A program made the translations under genes and the position numbers. Shown piece after piece: positions 28,490-37,329 of a stretch of DNA of 64,000 nucleotides (the first letter of the stretch is position 1; each line of letters opens with the position of its first letter). The DNA is from Hahella sp. CCB-MM4. GTDB taxonomy: Bacteria > Pseudomonadota > Gammaproteobacteria > Pseudomonadales > Oleiphilaceae. Below the pieces are notes generated by a model. The model did not search any database. It was not told where the DNA came from and saw nothing but the letters and a program-made list of their open reading frames with translations. Location of the stretch: positions 1 through 64,000 of the forward strand of contig NZ_MRYI01000026.1 of NCBI RefSeq assembly GCF_002260525.1, in the 5' to 3' direction.

Positions 28490-29500
28490 TCAATGTTCAA
28501 GACGAGCTTTCCACTGCTGGCGGGCAACCTGGCTCTTGGCAAACTCAAGAATTTCGTGGATAAGGTCCAGTATTTCCTGATCCAGATCGGTCCAGGCAGC
28601 TTCCCCGGTTCTTAGACTTTCCCGCAAACTTTCTGCTTTCATCAGATCCGGCAGCTCACCAATCAATCCGGCAATGGTATCAATAACAATTTGTGCAACG
28701 GCCGTTTCCAGTTCCCTTACCAGTTGATCTCCCACAAAAGGCACAGATTTCAGCCTGACCAGATCTTCGTTGTTCCGCATGGCCGACACAACACTTTTCC
28801 TGAGCTGCACAGAGAATGGATGGTCTGCTTCGGAATGCATCGCTTGGGCAATGCTGCTGGTTATCAGAGCACCTGAAGCTGAAAGCCTTTCCAGCCTTGG
28901 AGTCACCAGTTCATTGATGATCCGGTGGTTCAAGGTGTTGTCATGTTCGATATCGCGCTGGATACCGCTAAGTACCTTGATAATGACCCGATCACTCAGC
29001 TCTTCAAGCAACACGTCATAGTAGAATGCCAGAAACTGATAAACCGACGACTGGCGAATATCGATAATACGATATTTGTGTAGACGGTAAATGATCGAAA
29101 ATACCCGAAGAAATCGGAGCATACGGGCACCGGTTAAAGGAATACAGCCGACCAGGTCATACCAATGAATAAACGGATAATAGAACCATCGATGGTAAGT
29201 GGCATGCCTGACCGCCACCAGCCATCGAATGCAAAACTCGCTGAGAAAAATACTGACGAAAACCGCATCAATCACAAAGAAATGCATTTTCAACCAGGTT
29301 AACGGGGGTTCAAGCAGAGAGACTTCCGAAGCAATAAAGCTCTCAATAAAATCCAGCCGGTAAATCGAATCGATAATGATTAAAGTGAGATTGATACCTA
29401 GCAGCAACAGCATCATAAGATCCACAGCGAACCAGATGCCCTCTTTGCTCTGCCGCAAGTGCTCAATATCAAAACTTAAAAAGCGCTTTTCTGGTTCCAA
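28490..29500 (-). CDS. voltage-sensor-like membrane protein without pore
   Basis: Protein of 336 residues. The first 145 residues look like a four-helix voltage-sensor domain: S1 about 22-46, S2 about 73-96, S3 about 105-122, S4 about 124-144. S4 carries Arg at 126, 129, 132, 139 and 144, and acidic residues are present in S2 (Glu88) and S3 (Asp115). No pore-helix or selectivity filter follows. Instead there is a soluble, mostly helical part of about 190 residues with HSEADHPFSVQLRKSV and a final coiled stretch. This could be a proton channel of the Hv1 type or a voltage-controlled signal protein. The assignment is from pattern only. Confidence 0.6.
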   Translation of the reverse strand: MEPEKRFLSFDIEHLRQSKEGIWFAVDLMMLLLLGINLTLIIIDSIYRLDFIESFIASEVSLLEPPLTWLKMHFFVIDAVFVSIFLSEFCIRWLVAVRHATYHRWFYYPFIHWYDLVGCIPLTGARMLRFLRVFSIIYRLHKYRIIDIRQSSVYQFLAFYYDVLLEELSDRVIIKVLSGIQRDIEHDNTLNHRIINELVTPRLERLSASGALITSSIAQAMHSEADHPFSVQLRKSVVSAMRNNEDLVRLKSVPFVGDQLVRELETAVAQIVIDTIAGLIGELPDLMKAESLRESLRTGEAAWTDLDQEILDLIHEILEFAKSQVARQQWKARLEH

Positions 29501-29734
29501 GAGACCCCCTCAATTACTCTAACGGGTTCCACGCTATCATAATTTCCGCCCAACACCTGAAACGTCTGAATGAGAATTATCACTTAAAGCACATGGATCA
29601 CAGGCAGAGATGTCGTGATTCGACCCCTGGATGCCGCATCGGCAATGTGCACCGATGGATGCCATGCTAGAATAAACTATGTTGCATAGGGTCTCTGACC
29701 CATTCATTTTGTTAAATTGCTGCCCGGGTATCTC

Positions 29735-31627
29735 ATGCAGGCTGAACAACTTGAAATCCTGGATTTCCTTCATCGACACCCCCCCTTTTGTGATCTCCCT
29801 GAAGAAACCCTCGGGTGGATATCACAGAACATTGAAATCAGCTATTTCAAAGCCGGAACACAAATACTCCAGTTTGGAGAGGAAGTGGATGCGCTCCATA
29901 TCATCCGCAGTGGGGCCGTCGAAGTATTCAGACGCAACGGCGATCTGCACAACCGCCTCAGCGAAGGCGGTATCTTCGGTGAGTTTGGTCTACTGCGTAA
30001 CAGGCGCGTCAGATTCCCGGCCAAAGCACTCGAGGACTCCCTGGTATACCTGATTCCTGAGACCATCTTCAACGAACTGTTTGAAAACCATGAATTGTTC
30101 GCTGACTTTGTGGAAATCGAAGATCATACCCGGTTGCGCCATGCAGTATCCCGGAAGGAAGATGCCAATGAACTGATGACATCAAAGGTGGAAACCCTCA
30201 TTGCCCGGGAGCCGGTGACCGTCAACATACAGGCAACCGTGCAGGAAGCCGCTATTCTGATGTCTGAGGAAAGCGTCTCTTCCGTTCTGGTCGTCAATGA
30301 GCGAACGGGAGATCCAGCCAAACAGGCTTCAGCTTCCGGCTATCTGGCCGGTATCGTTACGGATGTGGATATCCGTAAGAGGCTGGTGGCGGCCGGCTTG
30401 AGCTATACCACTCCGGTCAGCGAAATCATGACCCGTAATCTTGCCAGCATTGAACACCACCAGTTTGTATTTGAAGCATCACTGGCCATGCTGCGCAAGA
30501 ACATTCACCACCTCCCGGTGCTCAAGAAAGGTCATCCTATTGGCATGATCGCGTTGTCGGATATTATCCGCTATGAATCGCAGAACAGCCTCTTTGTAGT
30601 AAGCAGTATTTTCCACCAATATACCGTGGAAGACCTGAAAGCCCTGGGAGACGATGTCAAAGCCTGTTTCAGCCGCATGGTTAATGAGGATGCCAACTCT
30701 CATATGATCGGCAGCGCCATGTCGATCATTGGACGCAGTTTCAAACAACGACTGTTAGAACTGGCGGAAGTAGAACTCGGCCCTCCTCCGGTCCCCTATT
30801 GCTTCCTTGCCCTGGGATCCATGGCCAGGGAAGAACAATTGATAGTCACCGATCAGGACAATGCCTTGATTCTGGATAACCGCTTTGATCCCGATCGGCA
30901 TGACGGTTACTTTAAGGCATTGGCAAAATTTGTCAGCGACGGTCTGGCTGAGTGCGGCTATACCTATTGCAAAGGGGAAATCATGGCCACCAATGTCAAA
31001 TGGCGCCAGCCCCTACACGTATGGGAAGACTATTTTACTGAGTGGATAGAGAATCCCACTCCAGAGTTTCTCCTGAACAGTTCAATCTTTTTTGATCTGG
31101 ACGGAGTTTGGGGCAAGACCGACTGGGCCGCACAGCTCAGGGAACTGATCGTCAGGGAAGCCAAGAAAAGTCCACGCTTTCTGACCTGCATGGCCCGCAA
31201 TGCCCTGCGCCGAACACCTCCTCTTGGCTTCTTCAAAAACTTTGTCATGGAGAAGGACGGGCGACACAGCAACTCTTTCAACATCAAGCGCAGAGGCACC
31301 GCACCTTTGGCAGACCTGATCCGGGTTCATTCCCTCGCCTGCGGATCCACCGCCCGGAATACATTTGATCGATTACAGGACATCATTGATGCCGACATCC
31401 TTCCTCACGGTCACGGACAGGATATTCGCGATGCCCTCGAATTCATTGCCATGGTACGCATACGGCACCAGGCACTTGATCTGGAGGCCAACAGAACACC
31501 GGACAATAATGTGGAGCCGGAAAACCTTTCAGATTTTGAACGCAAGACATTGAAGGATGCATTCCAGATCCTGAGCAATGCCCAGAAGTTCGTCCGTTTC
31601 CGTTATCAATCTCAACGCTCCCGGTAA
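29735..31627 (+). CDS. cNMP-binding/CBS/DUF294 nucleotidyltransferase-like protein
   Basis: About 630 residues; I use the ATG at 29735, although a TTG at 29717 is in frame. Domains in order: cyclic-nucleotide-binding fold (about 1-120, FGEEVDALHIIRSGAVEVF), a CBS pair (about 150-280, TDVDIRKRLVAAGLS and MIALSDIIRYES), the DUF294 nucleotidyltransferase-like core (LGSMAREEQLIVTDQDNALI, about 365-385) and the DUF294 C-terminal helical region (about 500-630). It probably transfers a nucleotide to a protein or responds to cyclic or adenine nucleotides; the target is unknown. The next gene, a DnaQ-like exonuclease, starts 6 bases after it, a conserved pairing. Confidence 0.88.
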   Translation: MQAEQLEILDFLHRHPPFCDLPEETLGWISQNIEISYFKAGTQILQFGEEVDALHIIRSGAVEVFRRNGDLHNRLSEGGIFGEFGLLRNRRVRFPAKALEDSLVYLIPETIFNELFENHELFADFVEIEDHTRLRHAVSRKEDANELMTSKVETLIAREPVTVNIQATVQEAAILMSEESVSSVLVVNERTGDPAKQASASGYLAGIVTDVDIRKRLVAAGLSYTTPVSEIMTRNLASIEHHQFVFEASLAMLRKNIHHLPVLKKGHPIGMIALSDIIRYESQNSLFVVSSIFHQYTVEDLKALGDDVKACFSRMVNEDANSHMIGSAMSIIGRSFKQRLLELAEVELGPPPVPYCFLALGSMAREEQLIVTDQDNALILDNRFDPDRHDGYFKALAKFVSDGLAECGYTYCKGEIMATNVKWRQPLHVWEDYFTEWIENPTPEFLLNSSIFFDLDGVWGKTDWAAQLRELIVREAKKSPRFLTCMARNALRRTPPLGFFKNFVMEKDGRHSNSFNIKRRGTAPLADLIRVHSLACGSTARNTFDRLQDIIDADILPHGHGQDIRDALEFIAMVRIRHQALDLEANRTPDNNVEPENLSDFERKTLKDAFQILSNAQKFVRFRYQSQRSR

Positions 31628-31633
31628 TATATC

Positions 31634-32383
31634 GTGCTCTATCTGCGAAAGAAAAACGCCTTTAACGGAACGCCATATTCGAAGTCATCTCCGCCGGACT
31701 GGGCAGCGAGATTCAAAAAACTCGCCGCCCAGGCGAAAGATCCGCGCCTGCAGAGCTTCTATAATGCCGGAACTGTCGACGGCGATACCCCCATTTCGAA
31801 AGTTCCACTGGTTGCCATGGATTTTGAAACCACCGGACTTGACCCGGAGAGCAACGGAATCGTCAGCATCGGTCTGGTCCCTATGGATCTGAACCGTATT
31901 CGTTGCAGCGGCGCCCAACACTGGATACTCAAACCACGCGAAGAGCTGAGCTCTGAATCAATCGTCATACATGGGATCACCCATTCAGAGGTCGCCCGGG
32001 CTCCTGACATCATAAGGATATTGGATGAGCTATTGAAGGCATTGGCGGGCAAAGTGGTCGTGGTTCATCACCGTGGCATTGAGCGGCCCTTCCTCAACGC
32101 AGAACTGCTTAACCGGATTGGGGAAGGATGTGAATTTCCAGTCATCGATACCATGGAACTGGAAGCGAGAGTTTACCGGAGTAAACCTCGGGGAATCGTA
32201 GACCGTCTGTTAGGCAGACATCCCACCTCTATTCGACTCGCCGACAGCAGAGCCCGTTATAACCTGCCTTTTTACAGCCCCCACCATGCGCTGACAGACG
32301 CGTTGGCCAGCGCAGAACTTTTACAGGCCCAGATAGCCGACCGCTACTCTCCAGACACCCCGATCAAAGAACTCTGGAAGTAA
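31634..32383 (+). CDS. DnaQ-like 3'-5' exonuclease (DEDDh)
   Basis: About 250 residues. The start has no ATG in the first codons and is a non-ATG codon close behind the upstream stop. DEDDh motifs are complete: Exo I MDFETTGLDPESNGIVSIG, Exo II VVVHHRGIERPFLNAELL, Exo III with YSPHHALTDALASAEL containing the His. This is the classical partner of DUF294/CBS proteins and resembles the epsilon subunit of DNA polymerase III. It may degrade RNA or DNA ends in a nucleotide-signalled response. The pairing is conserved, the role is not known. Confidence 0.88.
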   Translation: MLYLRKKNAFNGTPYSKSSPPDWAARFKKLAAQAKDPRLQSFYNAGTVDGDTPISKVPLVAMDFETTGLDPESNGIVSIGLVPMDLNRIRCSGAQHWILKPREELSSESIVIHGITHSEVARAPDIIRILDELLKALAGKVVVVHHRGIERPFLNAELLNRIGEGCEFPVIDTMELEARVYRSKPRGIVDRLLGRHPTSIRLADSRARYNLPFYSPHHALTDALASAELLQAQIADRYSPDTPIKELWK

Positions 32384-32690
32384 TGTTCCGCATACTCCGG
32401 TCGCTTTCTCAGGCCAATTTTGCGCATCATTCCTACTGTGAAGAAAAAAAATTTAACTTTTTCTCTCATCAACCAAAAATTCTCGAAAAATATAATACTT
32501 TGATTTAAAAAGAGAATCTATCGAAAGAATACTCGCCGACCATTTTCCTCAAAAAAAGTTCAGCAAAAAAATTTCGCACTTTTTATAAAACTTTTTTGCA
32601 AGGGGCATGTCTTATCTACTGCCACATACGGGGAAACAAGAAACCCCGGTATCAATGCTTAATTGACTATATATAAAGAGGAATTTTGAT
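32384..32690. other. AT-rich regulatory region upstream of the bufferin operon
   Basis: A stretch of about 200 bases very rich in A and T (32440-32600) lies here with no gene. Near the gene, GGGG (32631) and CCCC (32644) arms can form a small hairpin at about 32630-32648. A ribosome site AGAGGAA precedes bufA by 8 bases. The region is the likely site of metal-responsive or other control, but I see no known operator. Confidence 0.45.
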
Positions 32691-32954
32691 ATGAACAACA
32701 AACTGGTATCTGGTGCAGCTGCAGCAACCGTTCTGGCAGGCGCAATGGCCTTGGCTTCAGGATCTGCACTGGCCGATGAAGCCAAAATGGAAAAATGCTT
32801 CGGGGTTGTCAAAGCCGGTATGAATGATTGTCAGGCAAACGGTCACAGCTGTCAGGGGCATGCTTCTAAGAGTGCTGATAAAGGTGAATGGGTTCTCGTA
32901 CCTGCCGGTCTTTGTGAAAAGCTGGACGGTGGTTCTCTGAAAGCCGGTATGTAA
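32691..32954 (+). CDS. bufA: bufferin precursor, DUF2282 (BufA1-type)
   Basis: Protein of 87 residues with a signal peptide (cleavage after ALA near residue 28). The mature part contains four Cys: EKCFGVVKAG, NDCQANGHSCQG and GLCEKLDGGS. This pattern is that of DUF2282, the precursor of bufferins, which are metal-binding modified peptides made by an MNIO enzyme and its partner protein. Cysteines in the middle are expected to be oxidised to thiooxazole-like groups that bind copper; this is known for related systems and inferred here. The gene heads the operon and is separated from the rest by a hairpin that probably reduces read-through. Confidence 0.88.
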   Translation: MNNKLVSGAAAATVLAGAMALASGSALADEAKMEKCFGVVKAGMNDCQANGHSCQGHASKSADKGEWVLVPAGLCEKLDGGSLKAGM

Positions 32955-32963
32955 TCGGCTTTC

Positions 32964-33003
32964 GTCCGGAAGGGGAATCAAACCTTCCGGACATTCCCTT
33001 TTT
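32964..33003 (+). terminator. terminator-like hairpin between bufA and bufB
   Basis: Arms gtccggaagg and ccttccggac are perfect, with a 9-base loop, followed by attcccttttt. It lies 10 bases after the bufA stop and 34 before the bufB start. It should end most transcripts, so the precursor would be made in excess over the modifying enzymes. Confidence 0.85.
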
Positions 33004-33036
33004 CTCCCGAAATCAAATTCATCCAGGCCAACGACC

Positions 33037-33885
33037 ATGTCTACCTCACTCTCCTTACAGGCCGGTATCGGTATACGAGCTCCTTATTTCGCATCTCTGC
33101 TGGAAAACCAATCTCCGTTGGGATTTGTTGAAGCCCATAGTGAAAATTATTTTGGCAACAGCCTTTCCAGGGATGCGCTGAGAAGAGTCAGAGAAAAATA
33201 TCCGGTAAGCCTCCATGGAGTGGGTCTTTCATTAGGGCGGGCAGACGGTCTTGACCGAGAACACTTACGAGAACTAAAAGATCTGATAGCCGATATCAAA
33301 CCCTGTATGGTTTCAGAACATCTGGCCTGGAGTGGTTATCAACACAGACACGTGCCTGACCTGCTTCCGGTTCCCTATGTTGAAGCCTCCCTGCAGATAT
33401 TTATTGATCACGCCAAAGAAATGCAGGACATACTTGGTCAACAGATATTGGTTGAGAATCCCTCAAATTATCTGGCCTTTAAGGCCACCAGTATGGAAGA
33501 GAGCAGTTTTCTTGACCGACTGGCAGGGGAAAGCGGCTGCGGACTTCTTCTGGACGTCAACAATCTCTATATCTCCAGTGTTAACGTAGGAGTCGATCCC
33601 TACCGGTACATCAGCCAGATCAACCCTGCTCATATCAGTCAGTATCACCTGGCAGGCCATATATCCAGCAGCAATCAAGAAGACAGTTTTCTTATCGACA
33701 GCCATAACCGGCAGGTGTCGGATCTGGTGTGGGACCTTTTTGAATATTGCATTCAGCATATTGGCCCACGACCAACACTCATTGAATGGGACAGCGACTA
33801 TCCTGAGCTTGCAGTTCTATTGTCTGAAGCAGACAGGGCCACCGGGATACTAAACAAGGTGGAGACGACCAATGAACCTACATGA
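33037..33885 (+). CDS. bufB: MNIO (DUF692) bufferin-modifying enzyme
   Basis: Protein of 282 residues. DUF692/MNIO features: GFVEAHSENYFG, VSLHGVGLSLGRADGLD, SEHLAWSG, DVNNLYISSVNVGVDP, QYHLAGHI and IEWDSDYPE. These carry the His/Asp/Glu metal ligands of the multi-iron oxidative enzymes. They convert Cys residues of precursor peptides to modified groups. Start is the ATG at 33037. The reading frame overlaps the start of the next gene by 14 bases. It is directly behind the precursor, so it should modify it. Confidence 0.92.
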   Translation: MSTSLSLQAGIGIRAPYFASLLENQSPLGFVEAHSENYFGNSLSRDALRRVREKYPVSLHGVGLSLGRADGLDREHLRELKDLIADIKPCMVSEHLAWSGYQHRHVPDLLPVPYVEASLQIFIDHAKEMQDILGQQILVENPSNYLAFKATSMEESSFLDRLAGESGCGLLLDVNNLYISSVNVGVDPYRYISQINPAHISQYHLAGHISSSNQEDSFLIDSHNRQVSDLVWDLFEYCIQHIGPRPTLIEWDSDYPELAVLLSEADRATGILNKVETTNEPT

Positions 33886-34627
33886 TCTACAAAAGGATTT
33901 TCTGGACTATCTCTATCTCGGCTCTGACAACATTACGAATGCCATAGAAGACACTTTTCTGGCTCGATTATCGATTTACCGCAATAACGTCAGTACAGGC
34001 ATCACCAATTATTTGAGAGAAGTTTTTCCGGTCACCGAAAAGTTGGTAGGCCCCGAATTTTTTGACGCCATGTGCGAGCGATTCCTGGCACAAGACCAGC
34101 CCGGGACCGGAGATATTCACCAATATGGCAGCTCCCTCCCTGAATTTATGGCGACATTTGGTCCCCTGTCGGCACTGACCTATTTACCAGATATTGCCCG
34201 ACTGGAATGGCATCATCACCGGGCCTATTACGCCCAGGAATTTCCCGCCCTAGATCTCAATATGGGGCAGGAAGCGTTACTGAACTACAAACCAGATCTA
34301 AATGCGAGCGTATTCCTTCTGCGCTCACCCCATCCGATCGATACGATCTGGCAACAAGTGCGTGAGAATGAGGACGGTATAAAGGTGGATCTTAATGCCG
34401 GTGCGGTTGCCTTACTGATATTCCGGCACCGCCAGCAGGTACAGATCTGGAATCTGTCTGATGCAGCCGCTGCACTCCTGGAGGCAGTAAAAGCCGGACA
34501 CACCTTGAGTGAATCCATCGAGGAAGCATTTTCCCATCCGGGCAGTGAGATGCTGCAGGAATTTATATCCCAATGCCTCCAGGCAGGCATTATCTGTCAA
34601 TCACAACACAGTCAAACCAACCGCTGA
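33872..34627 (+). CDS. bufC: BufC-like MNIO partner (DUF2063)
   Basis: Protein of 251 residues. The N-terminal DUF2063 fold is clear: LARLSIYRNNVSTGITNYLRE, FPVTEKLVGPEFFDAMCERF, PGTGDIHQYGSSLPEFMATF and ARLEWHHHRAYYAQE. The C-terminal half (about 120-251) is a winged-helix-like part that binds the precursor in related systems. It overlaps bufB by 14 bases, so translation is coupled. Known role of the family: delivers the precursor to the MNIO enzyme. Confidence 0.9.
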   Translation: MNLHDLQKDFLDYLYLGSDNITNAIEDTFLARLSIYRNNVSTGITNYLREVFPVTEKLVGPEFFDAMCERFLAQDQPGTGDIHQYGSSLPEFMATFGPLSALTYLPDIARLEWHHHRAYYAQEFPALDLNMGQEALLNYKPDLNASVFLLRSPHPIDTIWQQVRENEDGIKVDLNAGAVALLIFRHRQQVQIWNLSDAAAALLEAVKAGHTLSESIEEAFSHPGSEMLQEFISQCLQAGIICQSQHSQTNR

Positions 34628-34663
34628 CATTCAATCTGGCGGCCAAGTTACAGGAGAAAAAAT

Positions 34664-35098
34664 ATGCAGGCCCTCATCAATTCCTATCAAGGCACACTGA
34701 CGGCGGTGGATAAATGGCTACAACCATTGGTCATGCTGGTAGTGCGGATTTTTATTGCTTATGCCTTTTTCAAATCAGGAATGCTGAAGATAAAGGATTG
34801 GGACAGCACATTGTTCCTGTTTCAATACGAATACGTCATCCCCATGATTCCGTATAAAGTTGCCGCAGTGATGGCAACAATCGGCGAACTGCTTCTACCC
34901 GTGTTGCTCGCTTTCGGATTTGCCGGCAGGCTTGGCGCACTGGGCTTGCTGGTGATGACGCTGGTGATTGAAACCTTTGTCTATCCCGGTACCCAGGAAC
35001 ATTATTACTGGATGTCAATTCTCGGTCTATTGGTGGTCACAGGCCCTGGATTCTTGTCCTTGGATACGTTGATCAAGCATCGTTTTAAAAAGGCTTGA
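34664..35098 (+). CDS. DoxX-family membrane protein
   Basis: Protein of 144 residues with four membrane segments (about 25-45, 65-85, 90-108, 116-136). The pattern VRIFIAYAFFKSGMLKIKDW and the PVLLAFGFAGRLGALGLLVMT are typical of DoxX/YphA proteins. DoxX genes often end bufferin operons; they may take part in quinone-linked redox reactions or metal handling. It follows bufC by 36 bases in the same direction and ends the operon at the convergent AraC gene. Confidence 0.87.
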   Translation: MQALINSYQGTLTAVDKWLQPLVMLVVRIFIAYAFFKSGMLKIKDWDSTLFLFQYEYVIPMIPYKVAAVMATIGELLLPVLLAFGFAGRLGALGLLVMTLVIETFVYPGTQEHYYWMSILGLLVVTGPGFLSLDTLIKHRFKKA

Positions 35099-35120
35099 TA
35101 ACGGTCCCTGATCAGTAATT

Positions 35121-35942
35121 TCAACCCAGATCCGGTTGCCATTCAGTCGGCGACACCCCAATTTTTCGGGTGAATACGCGGGTAAAGGCAGCCGGACTCC
35201 GGTACCCCACTTTGGGACTGATTGATTTTACTGATCGTCCCTGTCTCAATAACGTTCTGGCAACACTCAAACGCCAGTCGGTTAGATAATCCAGTGGCGT
35301 CATCCCTACTTTCTCTTTGAAATGCACCGCAAACCTTGCCCTGGACATACCAGCTTCAGCCGCCAACTCCTCCAGTGTCCAGGAAAACTCCGGTCTGTTA
35401 TGTATCGCTGTTATCGCCTTGGCCAAGCGCGGATCACCCAGGGCGGAGAGCGGTCCTGCTGGGATAACGTCCTCCTCCATCACATACCGCAATAATAAAA
35501 TCAGAAAGTATTCCATCAAACGGTCCAGTGCAGCTTGTCTCCCACAAAGATCTTTAAATGCTTCACTGAACATGAGATCCAACGCAGAGGCCAGGCCACT
35601 TACTTCCTTTAAACGAATGACCAGCACTTCCGGTAATGTACCTAACAAAGGATTGGCCGACCGCCCCCCCAGATCTACTGATGCACAAAGTAAATTCGCT
35701 CCCTGTTCGTCAAGAGGAATAAAGCGATGGTAAAAAGGCCTGGGGTAGAACAGCACCGTTGGCTCCGATAGCTCCATAGTGCCTTCATGACGGTCAGCTA
35801 CCAACAGCCTCCCTTCACGAAGTAAATGAATATGACCAACCCCCTCACACTCATCAAACTCCGTGACCTTACATAGAGGTCCAGAGTTAAACACCCGGGC
35901 AGTCGGAGCAAAATGAAGAAACACCGGGGACAAGCGGTCCAT
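35121..35942 (-). CDS. AraC-family regulator with cupin_6 domain
   Basis: 273 residues from the ATG at 35942, which has GGAG seven bases upstream; a TTG five codons earlier would add MRRID. The N-terminal cupin_6 sensor contains GVGHIHLLREGRLLVADR and LLCASVDLG, and the HTH pair is TLEELAAEAGMSRARFAVHF and SVKSISPKVGYRSPAAFTRVF with a terminal IGVSPTEW. In other bacteria this type is next to genes for AhpD-like or oxidoreductase proteins; here it is divergent from such a gene (36093), with 150 bases between the starts. It probably controls it. Confidence 0.88.
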   Translation of the reverse strand: MDRLSPVFLHFAPTARVFNSGPLCKVTEFDECEGVGHIHLLREGRLLVADRHEGTMELSEPTVLFYPRPFYHRFIPLDEQGANLLCASVDLGGRSANPLLGTLPEVLVIRLKEVSGLASALDLMFSEAFKDLCGRQAALDRLMEYFLILLLRYVMEEDVIPAGPLSALGDPRLAKAITAIHNRPEFSWTLEELAAEAGMSRARFAVHFKEKVGMTPLDYLTDWRLSVARTLLRQGRSVKSISPKVGYRSPAAFTRVFTRKIGVSPTEWQPDLG

Positions 35943-36092
35943 ATCTATTCTCCGCAATATTCACTGAATATTAATCAATTAAAAAAATGCCAATTCAATA
36001 CTATCTGCAAATTATTCGAGACAAATAAATCCAGATAGTATCGCATTCTATCAACTCTTCAACCATCCGTATTCATTTTTAAGGAGAGTTAT

Positions 36093-36632
36093 ATGGCACG
36101 TATCAACCCAGCCACAACCGATCTTGTCGATGCTACAACCCAGGCGACACTAGACGCTGTCAAACAAAAACTTGGAATGTTGCCTAACATGTTTGCCACC
36201 ATGGCTCATGCTCCGGCAGCACTAAATGGCTATCTGGCATTGTCAGAGGCGCTGGCAAAAGGAAAACTGACCGCCGCCCAGAGGGAGCTTATCGCTTTAG
36301 CAACAGCCCAGGTCAACAGTTGCCACTACTGCCTGTCTGCCCACACTGCCATTGGCAAAGGTGCTGGTTTGTCTGAGTCTGCAATGCTTGATGCCCGCGC
36401 TGCGCGCAGTACCAACCCTTTCAACCAGGCTATTACCACTCTGACAGACAAGTTGGTGCGTCAACTGGGAGTATTGAGCAATGACGATCTCGATGCCGCT
36501 AAAGCAGCGGGCATTGATCAAGAGCTGGTCATGGAAATTGTGGCCAACGTGGCTCTCAATATTCTGACCAACTACACCAACCATGTCGCAGAAACTGACA
36601 TCGACTTCCCTGTGGTTTCACTGGAACTTTGA
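36093..36632 (+). CDS. carboxymuconolactone decarboxylase/AhpD-like protein
   Basis: Protein of 179 residues with the CMD/AhpD helical fold: LGMLPNMFATMAHAP, ELIALATAQVNSCHYCLSAH with a redox CxxC (Cys-His-Tyr-Cys) and the downstream His. This is the form that reduces peroxides (AhpD-like) and not the decarboxylase proper. It should be cytoplasmic. It is divergent from an AraC regulator and is followed after 43 bases by a periplasmic cytochrome P460, probably one transcript. Confidence 0.88.
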   Translation: MARINPATTDLVDATTQATLDAVKQKLGMLPNMFATMAHAPAALNGYLALSEALAKGKLTAAQRELIALATAQVNSCHYCLSAHTAIGKGAGLSESAMLDARAARSTNPFNQAITTLTDKLVRQLGVLSNDDLDAAKAAGIDQELVMEIVANVALNILTNYTNHVAETDIDFPVVSLEL

Positions 36633-36675
36633 AAGATAGATTCAGAAAAGGGAATACAAAGGAACGAGGAGTCTG

Positions 36676-37248
36676 ATGATGAATCGCAATTACAAGATAT
36701 TTTCTGCCATGCTGATATCCCTGGCACTTTCCGGGCACTCAAACATGGCATTATCCCAGGAAATGTCGAACAAGACCTATGGAACCATTGTGGACAGCGA
36801 AGGTAATATCCGGCTACCCGATAACTATCAACAAACCTGGACCCATTTGGGCTCCTGGCTGGTGGGAGATCCCCAAGCGCCAGGACATGGTTTCCATGAC
36901 GTTTATACCCAGAAAGATGCGGCCAAAACATATCTGGAAACAGGTGAATTTCCTGATGGATCCGTGCTGATTAAGGAAGTAAGGGCGGTGGAATCCGGGG
37001 CCAAAACAACAGGTCAGGCAAAGTGGGCCGGAAATACCAATATCTGGTTTGTCATGGTCAAGGATCAGCAGGCCCGTTTTAAGGGAAATGCTCACTGGGG
37101 TGAAGGTTGGGGCTGGGCACTTTTCAAAGCGGAGAACCCTTCAGCCAATGTATCCCAGGGATATGCGGAAACCTGTCTGGGCTGCCATGCTCCAGCCAAA
37201 AATACCGACTGGGTTTTCACAGAGGGCTACCCTACCCTTCAGCATTGA
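36676..37248 (+). CDS. cytochrome P460-family protein
   Basis: Protein of 190 residues with a signal peptide (cleavage near ALSQ, about residue 28). The heme motif is ETCLGCHAPAKNTDWVFTEGYPTL at the C-terminus (CxxCH). The upstream part has HLGSWLVGDPQAPGHGFHDVY and DGSVLIKEVRAV, the usual P460 pattern. Known members oxidise hydroxylamine or NO with a lysine-crosslinked heme c; other members are simple electron carriers. Here the crosslinking Lys cannot be told. It lies in an operon with the AhpD-like gene. Confidence 0.88.
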   Translation: MMNRNYKIFSAMLISLALSGHSNMALSQEMSNKTYGTIVDSEGNIRLPDNYQQTWTHLGSWLVGDPQAPGHGFHDVYTQKDAAKTYLETGEFPDGSVLIKEVRAVESGAKTTGQAKWAGNTNIWFVMVKDQQARFKGNAHWGEGWGWALFKAENPSANVSQGYAETCLGCHAPAKNTDWVFTEGYPTLQH

Positions 37249-37273
37249 CGGTTTTGGTTTCAGGCTAATGAAA

Positions 37274-37298
37274 AAAGGGATGGCATCGCCATCCCTTT
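37274..37298 (-). terminator. bidirectional hairpin terminator
   Basis: Perfect arms aaagggatggc and gccatcccttt around ATC. On the minus strand it is followed by a T-run (complement of the six-A stretch 37271-37276), so it ends the FadL-type gene; on the plus strand it stands 26 bases after the P460 stop. Confidence 0.88.
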
Positions 37299-37329
37299 CA
37301 AGTCCTTCAATTGCAAATGCAATCCGGCA

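Noticed and set aside
36093-36632. gamma-carboxymuconolactone decarboxylase in aromatic degradation
   Set aside because: The CxxC motif and neighbours point to an AhpD-like redox protein, and no other aromatic pathway gene is present.
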